In this document: one piece after another, positions 21,871 through 34,076 of the stretch
How the letters are laid out: each line of letters starts with the position of its first letter
Numbering within the stretch: the first letter of the stretch is position 1
Origin: Notospermus geniculatus
Lineage: Eukaryota > Nemertea > Pilidiophora > Heteronemertea > Lineidae
Length of the DNA: 64,000 nucleotides
Assembly: GCA_002633025.1 (NCBI GenBank)
Contig: NMRB01000627.1
Span: 249,142 to 313,141 of the forward strand
Reading direction: 5' to 3'
Notes under the pieces: model-generated
What the model saw: only the letters and a program-made list of their open reading frames with translations
Told to the model about the DNA's origin: nothing
Database searches by the model: none
Position numbers and translations under genes: made by a program

Positions 21871-23240
21871 TAAATCCCCGTGCTCATCCCGGGGATTTTG
21901 CGGTTACACCTACATGTTTAAATCGCCGAGTCTAAATAGACCCGTGTCTGAAATCCCCGTGCTTATTACATGTAGCCCCAACGAGCTCGAAGGGGCTACG
22001 CAGGTATGATAGAATATAATGCCCCCACCCTCCCAATGTCCCCCTCCATTCTTTCTCACAGGATTAAAGGTCTTGTGCCCGGTTGCTCAGGTCGTTGTTA
22101 CCTGAGTCAAGCTTATATCCCGAACTCGAGTTCACGTAAGCAGCACCAAAAATTTATAAGGCGAGCGATCGGCTCGCTTATAAATTTTTGGCAGCACTTA
22201 TGACCAGACATAAGTACAGCTTAATCGATTCCGAGTTCATTGCACATCCCGAAATAAACCTGGCATTACACAAACACGGTTTTATCACCCTGCTTATACG
22301 GGTAGGCCCATACAAATGCAGTGCAAACCATTAACAAGCACAGACGCAATCATGGGGAAATTGCGGAACTATTTCCGACCTTGAGAATGAAGTTTTGCTG
22401 AGTTGGTCGATGCGAAAAAGAATATAATTGCTGAATGGCATTCACTTCATCACCTACAGGAAACTGGATGAACTGTGGTCGGAGTCGGGAAATCATCTTC
22501 GAAAAACAATGTCCAATGTAAATGTACTGCAAAACTTGATGTAAAACCATTTTACTAGTTGAATAAAATAGCCATTAAGTCAACTTCGTCCAACACATCC
22601 AAATTACCGTCTGCCATCCTTGAAATTCAGCAAAAAATGAGGCATACGGTCATAAGTCGCGCTTATAACCACCCTTCAGCCGAGTTTATTATAACAAGGG
22701 CTTAAACCCGACTTGTGATTTGAGTGCAGGCTGTGCAACGCGCTGAGAAAATAACACCAGACATAAGTCGCGTTTAAGTCGGGATTGGTATGAACTCGAC
22801 TTGAATGAGAGCTGTGCAACCGGGCATTGGTCTGTTAAGAGTTCAATTCAATGGTGCCGCTTAATCCGTAAATGTATTGTTGGGGGACATCACATATCGG
22901 GGGACATCAGATTCTTTTACACCTGGACTATTTTTTTAGAAATGGGTATTTTATGTACAATGTAGTGTCACCGCGAAATCCCCGTGTCTACCTGTAGTTC
23001 CGTGCACCCCGACAGACGGCGATGCAAATCGATGAGTCATGCGCATGCGTATAGGCTATTCCACGCCTCCAGTCGCCACTTGATTACGGAGAGTTGCCTA
23101 CATGCAGTGCCCCTAACGCCGGGTTACGGAACCTATTACCAATAGCATTTTGAGTAGTGTAACCGCTCGCCGTGTCAACGCCGTGTTTTTTCTGGTTCGG
23201 AAAAACCCGTGCCTCAAAAAGCACGGGGATTTTAGATAGG
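21871..23240. repeat. Composite foldback with ATCCCCGTGC ends
   Basis: Left AAATCCCCGTGCTCATC and right AAAGCACGGGGATTTTAG pair, and ATCCCCGTG words recur inside near each end. A nested foldback, 22076-22827, has TGCCCGGTTGCTCAGGT and CTGTGCAACCGGGCA ends with inner ACTCGAGTT/AACTCGACTT words. The outer boundaries are approximate. Confidence 0.6.
22146..22191. repeat. 46-base near-perfect palindrome
   Basis: CCAAAAATTTATAAG pairs with CTTATAAATTTTTGG across a CGAGCGATCGGCTCG centre. It lies within the 22076-22827 foldback and may be a separate small insertion. Confidence 0.8.
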
Positions 23241-23520
23241 TTATGAAGTAGAGACCGACTGTCTAATGTCTCTTCATTGCGATCGCATAACCCATAGGTT
23301 GATGCGATTGTTATTCTGCTTGTCTCAGTAGCTAAGCCAGCCACAGTAATCAATCAATCTTTGACAAGACAACCTTGTATTTGAGGTAACGTCATCACGC
23401 CACTGTAACTGTCATCATATAACACGGCATGTTGCTTTAGTTGAAGACAATGGATCCCGACATGTCATCATGATGGATGCATTAAATGTCTTTTAGTGTA
23501 ATGTCTTCTATTCCTTACCG

Positions 23521-23657
23521 GGGCCGACCGCACAGAAAGTCCGATAGTGCTTTCGGTGCCTATCGGCGGTTTAGTTAATGGGAAAATGCGGTATAACTAC
23601 ATGTATAACTGCCGATAGGCGCCGGTAGCACTATCGGACTTTCTGTGTGGTCGGCCC
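23521..23657. repeat. Foldback with GGGCCGACC ends
   Basis: Arms GGGCCGACCGCACAGAAAGT and ACTTTCTGTGTGGTCGGCCC. The inner arms AGTGCT...CCTATCGGC are also inverted. Confidence 0.8.
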
Positions 23658-23727
23658 TGATGTACATGTAGTTCATTTTTGATGCGGTGAACGTTCGGAA
23701 TACATGGTCCGATTGGATTAGTTAGAC

Positions 23728-24227
23728 CATAAAGGAATCAAACATAAAGGTTCAACTAACAAATTTAGCATTTTATAAATGTGGACAGTATCCCTTTAAA
23801 CCTCAACAGATTTGCATTCTGACTCTTCCATATGATAGGCAAGACCCTTCTGCATGTTTTCTGCAAATTTTGTTGAATTCCGACTAGTTGATCTTATCAT
23901 ACAAAAGGACTGAATTAATTAGAACCCCACGAACGATGAGAGCGCAGGGTCACCTGTGTACATTTGAATAACGTACATTTGCACAAGGAACACTAGTGCT
24001 GAAAATAGCTCTGTTATCCCCAGAAATGGAATTCAAGGCATCAAGTTGACAGACTCATGTACCCCATCACCACAAACAAAGTTGAAGCTCGTGCCTATTA
24101 CCAAAATTTTTGCTATTACCTAAGCCAAAATTCAGGCAGTGAGAGACATCTGGTGGCAACACAGGAAGTGTATCCCTCAGTTAGTTCATCGTTCGCAGTT
24201 AAAACCTTTATGTTTGATTCCTTTATG
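23728..24227 (+). mobile_element. Family H element (copy 1), 500 bp, 7-base flanks
   Basis: Terminal repeats CATAAAGGAATCAAACATAA and TTATGTTTGATTCCTTTATG are flanked by GTTAGAC on both sides (23721-23727, 24228-24234). The interior has AGTATCCCTTTAAACCTC and CACACAGG-like words. Other copies are at 44070-44552 (reversed) and 51852-52332. It has no coding capacity. Flank length is closest to P/hAT/Dada-type movers. Confidence 0.88.
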
Positions 24228-24234
24228 GTTAGAC

Positions 24235-25580
24235 CCAGCAGCAGAAAAACACTGCAAAGTCGGGACTTCGAATGACAATCTCAAACAGGATATAACATTC
24301 AGATCATGTATCACTCCTGAATAATTTATCCATCAACATCGCGGCAGATGTTCCCACTGCTTTCGGCAAAAAATAAGGAAAAAATGACCACTAAGTATCG
24401 GCTTATGTATGCATTAAGATCACGCCAGATGTTGCCACTGCGTCTGACAAAAAATGGAATGGTCACCAACACGTCTGCTTGTGTTTGTTCAGTTTGCTTC
24501 TCCAGCAGGATTGACATGACCTGCTGTCGTCATGACGATCATGCCGCCGGCAGTGCCGTCATTCGGGTAGAAAGTCCTTCCTGAAATAAAGACTCCACTC
24601 TGAACTACAGAGTCATGACTTTCGTCGTCATTGACTCTGACGTATCATGGCCGCCATATTTGTCCCAGCTGCCGGGAACTACTTATTTTCAGCGGTCATG
24701 TGATCTCATCTGGTCATGTGACAAACAAGATGCCCGCAATGACTGCACGATCTAGTAGATCACCAATAACACCGAAAAAAAACTGCTATTTAACGCCTGT
24801 TTAATGTGTTCAAAAGAAAAAACTGCGAACAGTCGTCGACGAGAGTATATTCCCTCTGGAGGAAAGGTTTTCCAGTTGAGGAAAACAAGAGAAGAGTTGA
24901 AGTTTTGGAGACAGTGCTCGGGATAACCGGCATTGTCGATGTTGTCCGTGCTGCCCGATGCAACAAATCTCAGCAACAACGACAAAAAAGCAAGGGACAA
25001 AATCGTCTTGAAAGCAAGACTTGCTGAAAATCAAAACGGTTTGATATTTGGCAAACAGGTGCGGCCCATTCTTACATGTGTAGCTCCCATTTTTTTCTGT
25101 ACGAGCATCCGTCGACTGCATCCTTTTACCCTGCCCCCGTTCGCCCCTTCGCTCCCTTGCTATGACATCAAGACCATCTCCCCACTAGCGATTACGGGCA
25201 TTCTTTGAAAGATTCTTATGACCAAACCTACGATTACAATGACCATCGGCATATTTTAGCGAACTCTTGCATTTTCTGGAGTTGTTTGCGAGATAAAGAT
25301 AGTCGTTGTGGCGCTAGCGCCAACACTCTGCTGCCACTCAATCACGCAGCCGTAATCACCTAGTCAAATAGACAAGCGGCAAGTGAAAATAAGTACAATG
25401 CATCATTCAATTAGCATTGACACTTTGCCGCAGTTAGATTGCTCGACGAAAAACCGAGGCAATCCATCTACGTTTCCAATGGTCAGAGGTGTTACTTTCG
25501 AGATGAAAACGACCGAATTGCGGTTGGTTCGGCAACATCTGCCGGTCGTACCGGCTGCAGTTTTGCCTGGATGTGTTAGT
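24235..25580. other. Intron 1, no gene seen
   Basis: Short frames at 24348-24584 and 24933-25208 show no domain, signal or splice pattern I recognise. Around 24600-24760 short inverted GTCATG/CATGAC words occur. Confidence 0.45.
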
Positions 25581-26190
25581 ACACTGAAAAAAAAATTCTT
25601 GTCTTACTGAAAAGCTGGAACTCGTTCTCAGCCATATGCTTAAATTGACAGGGTCTATCTGAATTGTCAATTGACAAGTTTTCAACTTGTCATCCGCGGA
25701 AAAGAGACATCTTATCATTGAAACAAATACATCTTGTCATTCAGGCTAAACAAAAATTAAAAATTATGCGCCAAGAGACTGCTATACGGTAGTTACAAGT
25801 ACTAACAACAGCTACATATTACACAAAAACCCTACCTAATTTTTGAGCCTACGACGGGATTCGAACCTACGACCTATGAAACATACAAACTACTACACAA
25901 AACCCCTAAACCCACGCGGCTAATGAGGCAGCGAGGGTGATAGCATGCTTAGCGTTTGAAATTGAGCGATGGATGTGAGGGAAGCGCATGCGCAGCAATG
26001 TCCTGCCACCTGCAACTTATCGCCATAACTAGAGATCTTGTCAACTGAACAAACTGAACTCGTCACAGAGATGTGCGACTCGCCATGACAAGTAAATTGT
26101 GTCATGAATGACGTAACTCGTCAGACTGACTAAAGCATCTCGTCAATATTCGCAGACAAGTTGCGGTGACAAGAATTTTTTAAGGAGTGT
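25581..26190. repeat. Word-iterated foldback (GACAAGT) with a tRNA-like insertion
   Basis: Ends ACACTGAAAAAAAAATTC and GAATTTTTTAAGGAGTGT. GACAAG/CTTGTC words recur between them (TTGACAAGTTTTCAACTTGT). The SINE-like piece 25845-25932 interrupts the middle. Confidence 0.65.
25845..25932 (-). repeat. tRNA-like SINE head
   Basis: On the minus strand TTAGCCGCGTGGG matches an A-box region and GGTTCGAATCCC a B box, about 40 bases apart, as in pol III promoters of tRNA-derived SINEs. The acceptor-stem halves do not pair convincingly, so a working tRNA gene is unlikely. Confidence 0.6.
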
Positions 26191-26308
26191 AGCGTGGGGA
26201 GGAGAGGGTAAAATCACTGCGGCGAACATACGGAATTAGCATCAAGATATAATTTGATTATTGAGATTGATTCAGATAGAGAACGATAGCCTACAACAAA
26301 TACGTCAG

Positions 26309-26650
26309 TGTGAACACCCGTCCACTCCGAGTTCGAATAAACGGATCAATGCTGTCTGGAACTGCTGATGGAATAGATTTGTGTACACTAATAACTGAGA
26401 TTGAGTGGTTCTTTATGAAGGATCCACGATTTGACGAGCTGAGAGAGAGCGACGGCTCGTCAATACTTAATTCGTATGGTTTAGTAATTCACGACAACAA
26501 CCAAAAAGCAATACATGTATATAGGAGAGAAGCTGTAACAGTTTCTAGCTCAGTTTACCTCAGTAAACATTATTTCCGCAAAGGCAACGAAATAAAGTGG
26601 GCATTCATAACAACATTTAAAAAAACATCCTGTTCACCAGAATGTCCCAG
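26309..26650 (+). CDS. Weak candidate exon, function unknown
   Basis: An open stretch lies between ACGTCAG and CAG|GTTATC. It encodes ISEIEWFF-like and DPRFDELRES segments without stops. I do not recognise a family. It lies in intron 1 of the receptor gene but on the opposite strand. The acceptor has a poor pyrimidine tract and the donor is weak. It could equally be a chance frame. Protein homology or RNA reads across 26650 would decide. Confidence 0.15.
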
Positions 26651-26681
26651 GTTATCAAATATAGCCTAGATTAGATTCACC

Positions 26682-26873
26682 AGCCGCCATCTTGGATTGT
26701 TGCCGTGGTACCCTCGCATGCGTACTTGAACTGGTTGGAAACTGGATGGCAAATTACATAGAAAATACATTACTCTTCCCACTAGCGAAGTGCTACTGTG
26801 CACTGCGCATGTGTGTTTTGGGAGTTTCCTGGCGTTGCCACAGCAACAAGGAAGATGGCGGCTATAGTCAGTG
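26682..26873. repeat. Foldback with GCCGCCATCTTGG ends
   Basis: Arms AGCCGCCATCTTGGATTGTT and the inverse ending AAGATGGCGGCT; GTTGCC words are mirrored. The core is a good match to a YY1-type site. Confidence 0.7.
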
Positions 26874-27125
26874 TTGTGTATTCAGCAGGCGTTTTGATGG
26901 ATCAGCGGTCAGATATTTGCTGACCATTATAACAAGTCATTATTGATAGGTCAGGACCTGATTCTCCTTTATCGCAGCCTGACCTTCAAGTTTGACGTCG
27001 CCTTGACGAATTACACTCATAGACATGCATATATTCAGATAACTGTCATCGGCTCTGATCAGAAGTGATGAATGTGCGGGATGATGATATTTTTGCAACG
27101 CGTACGGCATTTACTGATTTATATT

Positions 27126-27252
27126 GGGTGATACGAAAAAAACTAACAAATGCTTTTACGTCAGATTTGTACAGCATAGCGTAGTGCACTTGTACTGGAA
27201 AACCCAAGTAAAAGCATTTAGTATTACATGTAGCCTTTATACACATGACCCA
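27126..27252. repeat. Foldback family J (copy 2)
   Basis: Arms ACTAACAAATGCTTTTACGT and AAGTAAAAGCATTTAGT, with GGGT.../...ACCC ends. Confidence 0.75.
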
Positions 27253-28452
27253 TTGTGTCAGTCAAATTCTAAAATGGGAAACTGCGGCGGTAAATCGGAC
27301 AGCTCCAGATTGGTTCCCAATCCAACCGCTTAGGACTAAATACTGAGATCCGTATCGTCTGTTGTCCATTGTCACGTGATTGGCCGAAAAGCAGCCGATG
27401 ACGAAATTGCGTCGATTGGTTGAAAACCATTGATTGCTCTTTGTTTGACATTGTATGTGTCCACACAGGCTCCGCTGCGCGAGACTGATTGTGCGAGAAT
27501 GATTATGCACATTGATGCGAGGTATGAGCGCCTTCTGTTTCAGATTGTAAAGTTCCACTTGAAAAAGACCCCGGTTGGGGTCGAAAATTCGTGAATTCTG
27601 GAGATTGACTTCTTGCTTATTATCCTTCTGTTGTAACAATGCTTTGTTTGAATGAGAGCGACCAATCAACGCGTTTTTCATCGCCTGCATTTCCGATCAC
27701 GTAATAACTAATTGTTTTTTCAACTGCGACTCGAAATTTGGGGTTCCATGTCAACTTGCTAGTCTTTTGGTATTCAAAAAGTTAACTTCACGGCCTCGAA
27801 TAACGATAGGCTACTTATTATTCCACCGAAGCAACGCATGGGAGGAATATTGACTACCCGAACGCAGGGAAATTGGCAGTCAATTTCATTTAACGATATT
27901 TGATATGGTGTTGTTTGGTAAATACACCCGGAGTATTTCCTATTGAACAAAATCAACAGCTGTCAGTTAAGAAACCACAGAAATGCAAGCCCCTCTCAGA
28001 ATATTGACCTGACTTATGGCGCCATACGTAAACTCTCGAAAATTATTATTCTTATTGACTTACCAGCGGTGGCGTGATGACCTGTCTTGAAACAAGGACG
28101 ACAACATTTTCCGTGCATTCACATTACATGTACTGGATAATACACCAAATTCGCATTTTGAGGTCACAGATCGAGAAACGTGACTTTGCCACAGGGATCT
28201 GACTCCTCCAACATTATCAGACCAAAGTGTCAGTGGCAGGACTTCGATTCGAAGATATCCACAGCCGGATGTGTCGTCAGCAATGACGCACCAACTGGAG
28301 AAGCTAAACCTCGGCAAAGCCATCCTTTGCACGCTGGTGATTCAAACACAAAATTATTTTATTCGTACGCGAAGTCGTTGATGCATAACTATTATGGTGC
28401 TTGTCGTATTCGCAGTTCATCTGGTAAATGGAAGAGGTGACGGGGTGATTAC
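27253..28452. other. Intron 1, no gene seen
   Basis: Bases 27280-27430 resemble parts of 7080-7140 (CACGTGATTGGCCGAAAAGC). The minus-strand frame 27262-27690 covers this repeat and has no recognisable domain. Confidence 0.45.
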
Positions 28453-28682
28453 AACCATTGGTTCCACCTTGGAGGAATTATACTGACAGTATAATTCCTC
28501 CAAGGTTCCACCAAAACTAGATAGACATGCGAAAAGTGTACAACTAAATTTTCACCAAAAAGCCCGGTTTGGATGGATAGTAAGCGCTATACAGAGCTTA
28601 GAAAACGGGGCTTTTTGGTGAAAAATTTTGTTGTACATTTTTCGCACGCCTATCTACATGTATTTTTGGTGGAACCAATGGT
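28453..28682. repeat. Foldback with nested perfect hairpin
   Basis: Outer arms AACCATTGGTTCCACC and GGTGGAACCAATGGTT. Further in, ACTAAATTTTCACCAAAAAG pairs with its inverse. A perfect hairpin at 28467-28505 (19-base arms, CCTTGGAGGAATTATACTG) interrupts the left arm; the right arm lacks it. A similar short hairpin (GAGGAATTTATAATTCCTC) is at 32463-32481. Confidence 0.82.
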
Positions 28683-29214
28683 TAGCTTAGCAAACGTCTA
28701 TTGAATCGGCCCTTTGTGACCTTACAAATGAGATTTTGGCGCACGAACCCCAACCGTGTCGATTTTCGAAGTGTGACACAGAAGCTCAAGAAAACCATTA
28801 GCACGAGCCAATTACGACAGAAGCTAATAAACATTACAACCACCGATGTTGTCCGGCTCAGAATATCAGCGACCAAATTGACCACGCCGGTTAATCAGTA
28901 TTGATCTGTTTGCCAGTTGCTAACACGCCACATTAAGCAACTCATTTCACTGACAGATATGCAACAAATGTCTTTTAGCAGACATATGCATCTGTAAACC
29001 AAGCGGTCATGTTCATCTTTATCGAATACGTTTAATGGTCTAGCCTTTGATGTTTTTTCAGCAAAGGTAGAGTGCTTTCGATATTGATTGTTGCTATTTT
29101 TGTATGACGCAAATGAGCAGCAACTCGATGTGTTTTTGCCGATCTAAATGCTTTTATGCTTCCTGAATGTTCACTCTTCACGGTAAAAGTTTGGCGAAAA
29201 CGCCCACAAATAAT

Positions 29215-29336
29215 AGGGAGTTCGTAAAGCCCCCGAAACACCTACGTGAACGCCTTGACTTTTGTTCGGTGCACTCTTCGTGGCATCGAACAATGGGATT
29301 GGCGTTGGCGTTTCGGGTGCTTTGCGAAAACTTCCT
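29215..29336. repeat. Foldback family C (copy 2)
   Basis: Ends AGGGAGTTCGTAAAGCCC and GTGCTTTGCGAAAACTTCCT; it shares GTTCGGTGCACTCTTCGTGG with copy 1. Confidence 0.85.
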
Positions 29337-29518
29337 GAATAAAAGTGCTTGGAAAGGAATACATTGTATAGTGCAGGAGTGTCACCTCGGTCACATCAAG
29401 CAAATGCCATCGATATCCATAAAGCCAGGAGCCCACCAGGTGATATCACAAGCGATCGACTCATCACCGATCTTCTTGCCAGCCATCGCAGACGAGGCGA
29501 TATCGGCCTTGGTCGTAC

Positions 29519-29644
29519 GGAGTTTTCGCAAAGCCCCCGAAACGCCAACGCGAAAGCCAATCCCATTGTTCGATGCCACGAAGAGAGCACCGAACAATAC
29601 GATCGACGTTCGCGTCAGCGTTTCGAGTGCTTTGCGAAAACTAT
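29519..29644. repeat. Foldback family C (copy 3)
   Basis: It starts GGAGTTTTCGCAAAGCCC and ends GCTTTGCGAAAACTA. Its central CACGAAGAGAGCACCGAAC is reversed relative to copy 2. The stretch between copies 2 and 3 and up to 29760 contains GCGATATCACCTGG-type inverted words. Confidence 0.85.
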
Positions 29645-30649
29645 CTTTGTTTGACATTGGACGAGCATCGCTGGAGAGAAGATTCCACGCATCGCTGTCC
29701 AGCACACACCTGGCGTCAACAGCCGATTTCATTGCACGCTGGTGATTAGATCGCTTGCGATATCGCCTGGTATGCTGCTGGCTTAACGTGGACGGTTTAG
29801 CATACTGTAAACAAGGTATGTATCAATTATATTCTCGAAATTCGCAGGCTCGGCTAGTTCTGAACTGTTCCCAGCCAGCTACCGCGGCTGCGCGCATGTG
29901 CGCCGGAGTGCCAGCAGCAGAATCTCAAGGACAGCAGAAAAACACGTCATAGGCCTAGCTACCCGGCCGGGAAGTAAAGGAGCTCGGTATTACCACTTTT
30001 TCTCGACAGCCGGCGCCACTCTCCAACCAACGGGACGAACTACTTTCTCGGCGAATGGGCCCGATTTACTACGTACATTTTGTAATGGATTTTACTTGTA
30101 GTTCGTATTGCTGTCGCTAGGTGGCTACCTCTACGTCGGCAGTCAAATTACCCATTCGAGATCGCATACCGTAGTACTTTAAATTACTAAGTGCTCCTAG
30201 CACAAACAGCTACATAACTCATCGGCGAGCAAACGAGAAACGTTGGACAGGCAAGCCGGCGTTGCATGTCGTTCGCCGTGAGAATAGCCTTACGCCAGTC
30301 AAGATTTCAATAGAGCAATCTGCAGATAAAAACGGGTAATGGGGTGATGTATAGATCACAGTGGCTTTCGTGACTTCTCCGTCTAAGCTGAGGTTTTCAT
30401 GCGGTGAAAGCATCGACTGTGGACAATAAACCAACTGCGGACAATGAAGCAATCGGGATGATCTCTTCCAAGGATGATTTCATATAATTTCCCGCAGGAT
30501 TTTGCTGTTGAACCGAGGGCAACGCTGATAGCCACAGCATGTTGTCTTGGGGATTTTCGCTCGAATGCGTCATATTTTTCCTTTTTTCATGCATCAATGA
30601 TTATCACATTTTACCAAGATTATGAAAGCGAAAAAATGTTTTTTTTAAT
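29645..30649. other. Intron 1, no gene seen
   Basis: GC-richer sequence at 29860-30060 with no recognisable frame. Short open frames at 30219-30597 show no domain. Confidence 0.4.
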
Positions 30650-30754
30650 TCTCAGAATACAGTACACATTAACCAGATTTTGTATTGCATTTTCGGTACA
30701 AAAATAACGTTGTCGTTAACGTTTACGTTTGTCGTTTGATTTCGAAACCTCCCT
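30650..30754. repeat. Foldback family A (copy 3, right half only)
   Basis: The centre (ACATTAACCAGATTTTGTAT, then GCATTTTCGG) and right arm ending CGAAACCTCCCT are present; the left arm is missing. Confidence 0.75.
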
Positions 30755-31797
30755 AATAGTGACATCACAACTCATGGCAATAGTTTCTGTGGATTAATAA
30801 AAATTCAAAAGTTTACAACGAGTGGAGTCTCCCTTTAAGGCCAAAAAAATAAATGTTCTGTTTCTGGTTTCATGATAAGAAGAAAACTGATGCGGTTTTT
30901 TATTTTTTTACCAAAGTTTTTTATTTCATAAAATTTATTGTATTTCTCTGTTGGAGGCATTTAAACGTTTGAAGTTGACACTGCTATTGTTGTCACCATT
31001 GTGGAAGTAGATAGACATGATAAAGCAATTCTACAGATGATTTTCAGCAAGTCGCTCGTTGTAACTTATTTTAATCACACCAGATGGCGCGGGGGTCTAA
31101 GAAATCGCAAATTTCATTCAAAACGAAGAATAAAAATCTCTTGATGCGCAGGGGTCAGAGCTGATGCGCGCGGAAACCAGAAACAGAACATTTATTTTTT
31201 TGGCCTAAGGCTAGCTTATACATTTTTGGTTATATTTATTCTCCCTCTAGTCTGGTTCATCATCCAAAAGGGAAATGAACCACTGGGAAATAAGAGATTC
31301 TACATCATCCAATAGTATTTCATCATGCAGACGTTTATCTGTAGTCTGTAGATCAAACAAAGGAGGTCCAGACAGCTTCAGATAACCATACCATGTCCTG
31401 TTTGAAAGCGTCAACCCATACGATCGAGGGGCATCCATCCGCAAAGACAATCATACAAAAGTCTCGACGAGTTTGATATGTTGTTGACCTTTTCCTCAAA
31501 TAGCAACGTACCTTGTGTCCCAGTGATGAGATTGGAAGGTTTGATTAAGACTATCGTCTGGTAATCAACGGTTGTTGTCTCAGAAAGACCGCAGACATAC
31601 GGCTTAGACAGAATGAAAGGACAAATTGTGTGACAAATGATTCATAGTCACTTCTCTGCCGCGTTGAAAGTAATTCTAAGCTATAGAGTGATGATCTTGT
31701 CAACTTCAAAAAAACTAGCCTCCCTTTGTATCGTCAGCAAGACGAGAAGAATGCTTTACAAATCTCAGAGGCGAATCGCGGTTTCATACTAGAGAAT
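30755..31797. other. Intron 1, no gene seen
   Basis: AT-rich sequence with several T runs. No element ends or exons that I can support. Confidence 0.45.
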
Positions 31798-31927
31798 AGG
31801 GAGTTTTCGCAAAGCCCCCGAAACGCCAACGCGAACGTCTATCCTTTTGTTCGGTGCTCTTTTCGTGGCATCGAACAATGGGTTTGGCGTTCGCGCTGGC
31901 GTTTTGGGGGCTTGGTGAAAACTCTGT
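31798..31927. repeat. Foldback family C (copy 4)
   Basis: Ends AGGGAGTTTTCGCAAAGCCC and GGGGGCTTGGTGAAAACTCT. Confidence 0.85.
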
Positions 31928-31932
31928 ACTAT

Positions 31933-32459
31933 CTAAACTCCTCCCGCAGTTTCAAACCACTACCCACTACATTATCCGCGCTCTGAAACTGCTTCAGTTG
32001 GTGCGACCCTAAAAGTATTACTAATAGACGGCGTAAGTTGTCCGAATCGGACAACTAACGCCTAACAACTATCTGCTGCGAGTATGGATATACAGTGTAT
32101 ATTTCGTATTAAACTGTCTTAGCCAATCAGAAAGTGTGTTATACGGCGGCGTCGGTTAAACATGTGATGATGGCTCGGATTGGATCTCTCGTCAAACAGC
32201 GCCGTCTATTGATGATCGTTCGCTTTTGGCGCCAATCCTGCCAGTGTTTACTGGGTCTCTAATAGGGAGTTTAAGAATTCAAACGATAAACGTTAACTTT
32301 ACGACAACGTTTTTTTTCATACTGCGAATTCACCAGATTATACATTGCATTTTCGGTAAAAAAAATAACGTTGTCGTAAAGTTAACGTTTATCGTTAGAT
32401 TTCTTAAACTCCCTATTACCTATGGCCAACTGAACACTGGGGACGAGTGTACATACAAC
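31933..32459 (+). repeat. Dispersed repeat L (copy 1), interrupted by family A
   Basis: Matches 34598-34960: CGCAGTTTCAAACC, ATCAGAAAGTGTGTTATAC, TTTTGGCGCCAATC and GAACACTGGGGACGAGTGTA occur in the same order. A family A foldback (32264-32414) sits between GGGTCT and CCTATGGCC. In copy 2 these sequences are joined (GGGTCTATACATATGGCC), giving a near-clean empty site. Confidence 0.8.
32264..32414. repeat. Foldback family A (copy 4)
   Basis: Ends AGGGAGTTTAAGAATTC and TTTCTTAAACTCCCT. The arms read AAACGATAAACGTTAACTTT. Inserted in repeat L. Confidence 0.88.
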
Positions 32460-32996
32460 CTTTGAGGAATTTATAATTCCTCGAAGATACAACCCTAGAT
32501 ATGCTCTCAAACAAGATAAGCATTCTCAAGGTCAACGTCCATTGAAGAAAAGGAGTAGTCCATATTCTTCGTACTTACCAAAGAAGCCACACAAGAAATA
32601 CAATACTTCAACAATACTTTGCAAAAATCCTTTTCGTAACGTTACTTTTTGAAGCTCAGCATAATAAGGTAATTTCTCAGATATTTTTTAACAAAAGCAA
32701 GAACGAGGAAAGATTGGAAAGAGCTGACAACGTTGTGCACAATGATGGCGTCTGGAGATTGATAGAAAAGTGCAATGCTCAGGGACCTCTAGTCATCAAT
32801 GAAGTACTAATTGTCACCAGCTGACTTACACATTGCTGATAGGGGAAATGAGCTGAGAAGATGATAACGGCTGTCTGGTGGTAATCATACCCTAATTGGT
32901 AAAGTATACCTTTGCTGGTAAAGTATCCAAATATCGCCTTAAGCAGCGTGTCTGCCCTTTAGCATATAGATTTGCAGAGAAACCTTCAAGTCGTAC

Positions 32997-33590
32997 GTTC
33001 ATGAGAGCTAGCCTGGCCGTCGATTCGTGTTCGAACACGAGTCAAGAAAGTCACGTGAAAATAGATTGTTGATTTGATTTGGTTTGAAAATAGCCTTTAT
33101 TTACTATAAGAAAGTACACAGTACCAGGGCTAGGCTTAACAGCCATGGAGAAAGTAGAATTCCACTAGAAAAATAATAACAGATGATTAAGAGGTTAAGG
33201 AGTACATCATGGGGACAGGCTGGTGGATTAGGGAAAAAATAAAAAAGTAGATTGTTAGCTCCATGTGAAATTATCTGATTGATGATCGATTGTGACCCTA
33301 ACATGTTTTTCATAATTGTGACCCTCCACAGCAAAACCAGTCGCATGTTGCTCAGAAGGTGAGCCGCAACGAACTAAGATGACAATAGAAGAGAATGGAA
33401 GAAATAGATTATTTCAGATTTCATAACAGACAGACAATATTGAAACTGAAAAACATTTGGTCTCAACCTGTCAAGCTAAGAGTGACATGCGACTGGTTTT
33501 GCTGTGGAGGGTCAAATTGTCGCTATCAAACTTTCTCAACTCGTATTTGAAGAAAAATACGAATCGACGGCTCCAGTAGCTCTCGTGAAC
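32997..33590. repeat. Foldback family Q (copy 1) with nested foldback
   Basis: Ends GTTCATGAGAGCTAGCC and AGTAGCTCTCGTGAAC; inner CCGTCGATTCGTGTT/AATACGAATCGACGG. A nested element, 33317-33520, has GTGACCCTCCACAGCAAAAC and inverse arms. Family Q copy 2 is 44608-44836. Confidence 0.8.
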
Positions 33591-34076
33591 GTGTGATGTA
33601 CAGTACATGTAGACAACCCTCCAATTATCACCCAAATACTCCAGACTCGTTTATCTAAGGTCAGTTCATTAGCTCCACGGGCAGGTATCAATGGGGGACT
33701 TTATTGGAAACTGCTGGCGGCTGTGCTCTGGTGGCCCTGAACAATATCCTTCTTCTCAATACCGGTATGATATTTAATGTGGGACCGTCACCTGAATGGT
33801 TTTAATCAATAGATTTTTACGTGGCGGCACCTAATCCGACGTGGCTGAAAGATCACCGTGCATGCCCACAACACATCAAGGTCATTTGGCAAATCTATAT
33901 TTTCGAAGGTGGGGCGAAAGTTGGGACTTTATCCAGCTTTCAGTATCGTTTTCATTTCAACAACACTGACCTCCAAAAAGTAGAAGGCAGTAGCTCCACT
34001 TTATGATCAGCGGGGACAAGGTCGATTGACGGAATTAGCACTATTGTGTACTACGAATTACATGTATTGTGTTTTT

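Noticed and set aside
29167-29745. 192-codon open frame as a gene
   Set aside because: It reads through two family C foldbacks. The repeated peptide words come from their inverted arms, and there is no splice or domain support.
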